A program made the position numbers and the translations under genes. Below, piece by piece: positions 6,099 to 9,289 of a DNA stretch of 9,289 nucleotides. The DNA is from DATJZH01 sp035499215 (GTDB taxonomy: Bacteria > Actinomycetota > Actinomycetes > Streptosporangiales > Streptosporangiaceae): assembly GCA_035499215.1 (NCBI GenBank), contig DATJZH010000170.1, positions 1 to 9,289 on the forward strand, written 5' to 3'. Each line of letters opens with the position of its first letter. Positions within the stretch are counted from its first letter, which is position 1. The notes under the pieces are model-generated. The model was not told where the DNA came from, made no database searches, and was given only the letters and a program-made list of their open reading frames with translations.

Positions 6099-6539
6099 AT
6101 GGACCAGCTAACGGCTGCGGCGCTGCTGGCTGACGCTGAGGACGTCGAGCGGATGAATGTCCGGTTCGTGGCCGGGGAGTCATATGAGGTGGCGGTACGC
6201 GGGCACCGGGTGGTAGTGGACCAGCCGGCCGAGGCCGGCGGACAGGACCGCGCGCCGACCCCCACTGAGCTTTTTGTCGCATCGCTTGCTACCTGCGTCG
6301 CTTTCTACGCCGGCCGGTATCTCACCCGGCACGGTTACAGCCGCGATGGCCTGGCCGTCTCGGCCGGCTTCGAGATGGCAACCGACCGCCCGGCCAGGGT
6401 GCGGAACATCCGCCTGAGCGTGCGGGTGCCGGCCGATGTGCCAGCCGAACGCTGGCCGGCGCTGCGTGCGGTGGTCTCGCACTGCACCGTGCACAACAGC
6501 CTGGATACCCCGCCGTCGGTCGCCATCGACCTGACATGA
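6099..6539 (+). CDS. OsmC family protein (thiol peroxidase-like)
   Basis: A 146-residue protein of the OsmC/Ohr superfamily, whose members reduce organic hydroperoxides or handle reactive sulfur with a pair of cysteines. Both are present: Cys66 in TPTELFVASLATCVAFYAGRYL (53-74 region) and Cys129 in VVSHCTVHNSL (125-135). The first strands read VRFVAGESYEVAVRGHRVVV (21-40). The sequence is closer to the YhfA-like general OsmC group than to Ohr. I start at ATG 6099 because GGGAGG (6088-6093) lies 5 nt before it. ATG 6075, with AGGG at 6064-6067, would add eight residues and cannot be excluded. A CsoR/CstR-like palindrome sits just upstream. It converges with the RibD-like gene. Confidence 0.88.
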   Translation: MDQLTAAALLADAEDVERMNVRFVAGESYEVAVRGHRVVVDQPAEAGGQDRAPTPTELFVASLATCVAFYAGRYLTRHGYSRDGLAVSAGFEMATDRPARVRNIRLSVRVPADVPAERWPALRAVVSHCTVHNSLDTPPSVAIDLT

Positions 6540-6600
6540 GCGACGCCGTGGCCCGGAAAGACGGAATGAGCGGCGTCGCCGCTTCCGGGCTCCCGGGCCT
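6540..6600. terminator. Interleaved inverted repeats between convergent genes (possible bidirectional terminator/pseudoknot)
   Basis: GCGACGCCG (6540-6548) pairs with CGGCGTCGC (6571-6579). GCCCGGAA (6551-6558) pairs with TTCCGGGC (6583-6590), and its GGCCCGG (6550-6556) can alternatively pair with CCGGGCC at 6593-6599. The two perfect stems interleave (A-B-A'-B'). The element starts right after the OsmC stop and ends before the RibD-like stop. No T-run is present. Confidence 0.5.
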
Positions 6601-6603
6601 GCG

Positions 6604-7302
6604 CTAGCCCTGCGCTTCCCGGCCGGCCTGGTGGAGCAAGTAGCGCAGGAGCACGACATCGCCGATCTGGCGGACCTCGGCCAGTTCCATCCGGTTGCCC
6701 GGCTTGGCGGGCAAGGCGGCACCGCCGGCGAACCGCGGCGCGGCCGGATCGCCGACGAGCAAGGGCGCGATGACCAGGTGGATCTCATCGGCGAGCCCGG
6801 CGGCGAGGAGCTGGTTCTGGATCGCAGCGCCGCCTTCGACCATCAGCCGCCGCACGCCGCGGGCCGCGAGGTCTGCCAGGGCGCCCGGCAGGCTGGGCGG
6901 GTCGCCGGCATCGACGACGGTGGCCACGCCGGCGAGGCGCTCACGGGCCCTGTCCGCGACCCGGCCTGCGGCGTACACGATCTTGTCGGCTCGCCCGGTG
7001 GCGAAGAAGCTGGCGGCGGGGTCGAGATTACCGCTGCCGGTGAGCGTGACCTTGACCGGATTTTCCGGCAGTCCGCGGGCGGCCCGGTCGTCGCGGCGCG
7101 AGGCTGAGCGGACGAGCAGCCGGGGATTGTCGCAGCGGATGGTGTTCGCACCCACCAGGATGGCGTCGGCGCTGGCCCGGACTTCGTCGACGCGGTCGAA
7201 ATCAGCGTCGTTGGACAGCAGCAGGCGCTTGCCAGTGCTGTCGTCGATGCAGCCGTCGACGGACGAGGCAACAGAAAGCAGAACATACGGGCGTTCAGTC
7301 AC
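6604..7302 (-). CDS. RibD C-terminal/DHFR-fold reductase
   Basis: A 232-residue NADPH-dependent reductase domain protein like the C-terminal half of RibD, which reduces the ribosylamino-pyrimidine intermediate of riboflavin synthesis. Motifs: YVLLSVASSVDGCI (6-19), the substrate/NADPH loop DAILVGANTIRCDNPRL (46-62), and RLMVEGGAAIQNQLLAAGLADEIHLVIAPLLVG (152-184), the glycine turn and following strand of this fold. There is no deaminase domain, so it is either a stand-alone reductase of riboflavin or a related pathway, or one of the many paralogues of unknown substrate. The start is GTG 7302 with GGGAG 6 nt upstream. It lies 129 nt downstream of hsp20, separated by a strong hairpin, so it probably has its own promoter. 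Confidence 0.88.
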   Translation of the reverse strand: MTERPYVLLSVASSVDGCIDDSTGKRLLLSNDADFDRVDEVRASADAILVGANTIRCDNPRLLVRSASRRDDRAARGLPENPVKVTLTGSGNLDPAASFFATGRADKIVYAAGRVADRARERLAGVATVVDAGDPPSLPGALADLAARGVRRLMVEGGAAIQNQLLAAGLADEIHLVIAPLLVGDPAAPRFAGGAALPAKPGNRMELAEVRQIGDVVLLRYLLHQAGREAQG

Positions 7303-7370
7303 TCAGAACTCCCGGATCGCGGTGAGCGCGTCTTCCAGGAGATGGCGTCCAGGCCGAAGCGACGGCGCCG

Positions 7371-7427
7371 CCGGTGCGCCGGGCCCCGGCCAAAAGCGCT
7401 CTTCCGGCGGGGCCCGCGGCGCACCGG
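7371..7427 (-). terminator. Long GC-rich terminator-like hairpin after hsp20
   Basis: CCGGTGCGCC (7371-7380) pairs with GGCGCACCGG (7418-7427), and inward GGGCCCCG (7381-7388) pairs with CGGGGCCC (7408-7415), leaving a 2-nt bulge (7416-7417) and a 19-nt loop. That makes 18 base pairs, starting 5 nt after the hsp20 stop. No U-tract follows, as is common for actinobacterial terminators. Confidence 0.65.
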
Positions 7428-7431
7428 ATAC

Positions 7432-7911
7432 TCAGCCGGCATCGCCTCCGGCGGGCGCCTCATCCTGCGGGGCGGCGCTCCCCGTGACTGTGCGGCCGCC
7501 GCCGGACCCGCGAGTGACCTCGACCCGGCGAGCCCTGGTCTTGGGCGACGCGGGAATGGTCACGTGCAGGACGCCGTCGGCGTAGACGGCGGTCAGGTGC
7601 TCCGAATCCACGCCCTCCCCGAGGGAGAGCTGCCGGGTGAAAGACCCCTGCGGGCGCTCGGCGACGATGACCTCCTCGCTCTCGCCGTAGTTCGCGGTGC
7701 GCTCGGCCTGGATCGTCAAGGTGCCGTGCTCTACTGTCACCTCGACGCTGTCAGAGGCCACGCCAGGCAGGTCGGCCTCGACGCGGTAACTGCCATCGCT
7801 CGCGCGGTAGACGTCTATCGGCATGCCGAGCGGGGCACGCGTCCCGGTCGCCGCCATGGAGATGAGCCGCTCGAAAGGGTCCCTGAATGGCTCGAACCTG
7901 ATCACTGCCAA
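7432..7911 (-). CDS. Hsp20/alpha-crystallin family small heat-shock protein
   Basis: A 159-residue ATP-independent holdase chaperone that binds unfolding proteins as an oligomer. The alpha-crystallin domain spans about 29-120: PIDVYRASDGSYRVEADLPGV (31-51), then VEVTVEHGTLTIQAER (56-71), GSFTRQLSLGEGV (89-101) and the closing ADGVLHVTIP (111-120) with the A-x-G-V-L signature. A short N-terminal arm (FEPFRDPFERL) precedes it, and a Gly/Ala-rich acidic tail follows. The start is TTG 7911, chosen because GGAGG lies 7 nt before it; GTG 7905 is the alternative but poorly spaced. I found no HAIR (HspR) or CIRCE inverted repeat upstream. It is transcribed divergently from the dodecin gene. Confidence 0.92.
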   Translation of the reverse strand: MAVIRFEPFRDPFERLISMAATGTRAPLGMPIDVYRASDGSYRVEADLPGVASDSVEVTVEHGTLTIQAERTANYGESEEVIVAERPQGSFTRQLSLGEGVDSEHLTAVYADGVLHVTIPASPKTRARRVEVTRGSGGGRTVTGSAAPQDEAPAGGDAG

Positions 7912-8210
7912 TTTGCTGCCTCCTCACGTTGGCCTGCCGGGGAACCTGGTGCAGCCTCGGCCTGGTCTGTCCTGTCACCGGTCAGCGTAGTTCTCCGGCT
8001 GGCTTGTTCATGCCGCGCCACGGCGCTTCCGCCCCTGCGTTCAGACTAATCCCGCAGACCCGCCGTGCACTGCCACGACGGCACGCGGCTGGGTCCGCCC
8101 CGGCACCGGGCCCGCTGTCAGCGACCCGGGCGCGCGCTGAGCGGACGGCACGTCCCTGGCTGCCTCCGGCACCGCGTCATATGCTCGAAACGCGGCCAGG
8201 AGGAGATGCG
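7912..8210. other. Divergent promoter region of hsp20 and dodecin
   Basis: No gene is supported in these 299 nt. TCAGCG (8118-8123) and CGCTGA (8135-8140) form a small inverted repeat in a GC-rich surrounding. Classical heat-shock operators were looked for and not seen. Confidence 0.35.
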
Positions 8211-8426
8211 ATGAGCGTGTACAAGGTAATCGAGATCATCGGGACGAGCGGCACTTCGTGGGAGGACGCAGCCTCGGAGGCGATCGGGACCGCCAGCCAG
8301 ACGATCCACGACCTGCGCGTCGGCAAGGTCGTCGAGCAGGACATCCACCTTGAGGATGACGGGGCGGTCACCTACCGCACCAAGCTGCAGATCTCGTTCA
8401 AGTACGAGCACGAGCGTGACGCCTAG
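8211..8426 (+). CDS. Dodecin family protein
   Basis: A 71-residue protein of the dodecin family (PF07311), small beta-alpha-beta-beta proteins that assemble as hollow dodecamers storing flavins or CoA. The order is VYKVIEIIGTSGTSWEDAA (3-21), helix to residue 34, strand LRVGKVVEQDIHL (35-47), a DDG turn, then YRTKLQISFKYE (55-66). Aligned to Halobacterium dodecin, the flavin-stacking Trp36 becomes Val37 and the flavin-contacting Gln55 becomes Arg56, so ligand binding may differ. The start is ATG 8211 with AGGAGGAG at 8198-8205; upstream extension of the frame is ignored. It stands alone, divergent from hsp20. Confidence 0.92.
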   Translation: MSVYKVIEIIGTSGTSWEDAASEAIGTASQTIHDLRVGKVVEQDIHLEDDGAVTYRTKLQISFKYEHERDA

Positions 8427-8530
8427 CGCCGCGCACGGCCGGCCAGGCGCCGAACTGATCATGAGTCACGTACCGGCATCGGCCCAGCACGCCGATGTCA
8501 AGAGCCAGGCGGCCGCCCGGTCGGCCGCGA

Positions 8531-8551
8531 AATTGCCGGACTGCGGCAATT
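8531..8551. repeat. Perfect 8-bp inverted repeat
   Basis: AATTGCCG (8531-8538), loop GACTG, CGGCAATT (8544-8551). It lies about 105 nt after the dodecin stop and 65 nt before the next gene. It could be a dodecin terminator without a T-run, or an operator for the next gene. Its AT-rich outer ends are unusual for the region. Confidence 0.5.
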
Positions 8552-8615
8552 ACCGGGATCGCGGGCTCTCGCGTTCGCGCTGCCGCAGGTTTACACTCAC
8601 GCCGAGGGTGATTCC

Positions 8616-8858
8616 ATGGATGATGTCGCCGGTCAGTTCCTCGACTTGATTTACGGTCTCGAGGAAGTCAGAGATGCGATCACGCCTGAGCGTGCTCATG
8701 CTGACTTCGACGAGACGACTCTGCAGGTGTTCTGGAAGAAGTGGCCCAGCCTTTCTGGATGGGCCGGATCGCTGTGGCGGATGCTGTCCGAGGAGCTAGC
8801 CGTGGCGAGCGCCCCGCACCTCGACACCGAACTTGATGAAGTAGGCGGCAGTGGCTGA
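8616..8858 (+). CDS. Small hypothetical protein, 80 aa, coupled to a CBS gene
   Basis: I do not recognise the family. The protein is acidic and probably all-helical: MDDVAGQFLDLIYGLEEVRD, then a Trp-rich centre VFWKKWPSLSGWAGSLWRML (38-57) and a tail ending ELDEVGGSG. No membrane segment or signal peptide is evident. The start at ATG 8616 has GAGGGTG at 8604-8610, spacing 5 nt, and codon use fits its neighbours. Its TGA (8856-8858) lies inside the start of the next gene, an 8-nt overlap implying translational coupling, so the two products may act together. Confidence 0.7.
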   Translation: MDDVAGQFLDLIYGLEEVRDAITPERAHADFDETTLQVFWKKWPSLSGWAGSLWRMLSEELAVASAPHLDTELDEVGGSG

Positions 8859-9276
8859 GAGCCGCCGATATTCCGGCGCAAGGACCGGGGCCGAGTTGCG
8901 CGACCTGATGAACACGCGCGTGTCGTCGACAACGCCGGACACTTCGGTTGCGGCAGCGGCCGCTGGCATGGCGACGGCCAATGTGGGCTCGGCCGTCGTC
9001 ATGCAGGGAACATTCCTCGCCGGAATCCTCACCGAGCGCGATGTCCTGCGTGCTGCGGCATCCGGGGAGGATCTGTCCGTTTCCATGGTGTCGCAGTGGA
9101 TGACTCCGGACCCTCAGTCGGCCAGCCCGGCCACGTCCGTCGAAGATGCGGCCCAGATCATGCTCCTGAACGGATTCCGCCATCTCCCGGTCGTGGAGGG
9201 CCGCGCCGTGTGCGGCGTGGTAAGCCTGCGCGACCTCTTCGCCGCCAGAATCCGCCGCCCGCTGGCAGCGGGCTGA
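8851..9276 (+). CDS. Tandem CBS domain protein
   Basis: A 141-residue stand-alone Bateman module that usually senses adenine nucleotides. CBS1 covers about 16-72 (DLMNTRVSSTTPDTSVAAAA, then VVMQGTFLAGILTERDVLRAA) and CBS2 about 78-133 (SQWMTPDPQSASPATSVEDA, then GFRHLPVVEGRAVCGVVSLRDL). The G-I-L-T-E-R-D and G-V-V-S-L-R-D turns are the usual nucleotide-contact strands. There is no partner catalytic domain. The start is GTG 8851, overlapping the upstream gene by 8 nt; the weak AGGCGG before it fits coupling. It ends in the window and is complete. Confidence 0.92.
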   Translation: MAESRRYSGARTGAELRDLMNTRVSSTTPDTSVAAAAAGMATANVGSAVVMQGTFLAGILTERDVLRAAASGEDLSVSMVSQWMTPDPQSASPATSVEDAAQIMLLNGFRHLPVVEGRAVCGVVSLRDLFAARIRRPLAAG

Positions 9277-9289
9277 CCGGCCGGGCCGC

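Noticed and set aside
7929..8210. N-terminal extension of the dodecin frame
   Set aside because: Dodecins are about 70 residues, and AGGAGGAG sits directly before ATG 8211; the extension is non-homologous.
7912..8210. Search for HAIR or CIRCE heat-shock operators upstream of hsp20
   Set aside because: Neither inverted repeat was seen; the small TCAGCG/CGCTGA pair does not fit either.
8461..8649. Possible small plus-strand gene from ATG 8461
   Set aside because: No Shine-Dalgarno, Arg/Ser-rich reading, crosses the palindrome and overlaps the better supported gene at 8616.

Overview
This is a gene-dense, strongly GC-rich window with GTG and TTG starts, purine-rich Shine-Dalgarno sites and a typically actinobacterial gene set (ZAS anti-sigma/ECF sigma pair, dodecin, GYD protein, RibD-like reductase). 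I infer a soil-type actinomycete chromosome; I cannot name the genus. No tRNA, rRNA, CRISPR array or insertion sequence was seen.

Left part (1-1670): a worn accessory patch. The 5' part of an NgoMIV-type restriction endonuclease runs off the left edge on the minus strand. Divergent from it lies a GHKL-ATPase relic cut off after its ATP-binding N box and G1 box. A small intact GYD-domain gene follows, preceded by a perfect hairpin. Next come a short unidentified minus-strand remnant and a frameshifted C-terminal piece that looks like a SAM-dependent methyltransferase.

Centre (1855-3817): four minus-strand genes. msrB, a small cytosolic ZAS anti-sigma factor and an RpoE-like ECF sigma factor lie in that transcription order, the last two overlapping by 4 nt. 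They are followed by a small protein probably of the ferredoxin-like/ABM fold. The arrangement suggests thiol or oxidative stress control, although no promoter recognised by this sigma factor could be identified.

Right-centre (4150-5760): a plus-strand 'beta family' (phage-beta-protein-like) gene converges with an unrecognised 193-residue minus-strand gene. Their ends overlap inside a 28-bp tandem duplication that supplies both stop codons. This pair is the least understood part of the window.

Right part (6042-9276): an OsmC-family thiol peroxidase-like gene behind a CsoR/CstR-like palindrome; a convergent RibD-C/DHFR-fold reductase, with a pseudoknot-capable inverted-repeat cluster between them; an Hsp20 chaperone with a long GC-rich terminator hairpin; a divergent dodecin that lacks the usual flavin-stacking Trp and the Gln; and a translationally coupled small protein and tandem-CBS protein.

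Taken together, MsrB, OsmC, Hsp20, dodecin, CBS, GYD and the ECF pair make a loose neighbourhood of stress and redox-housekeeping genes beside a decayed restriction-type locus. I did not find a clearly new multi-gene system. The best candidates for follow-up are the beta-protein/193-aa convergent pair, the OsmC operator, the atypical dodecin and the ATPase/NgoMIV remnant.
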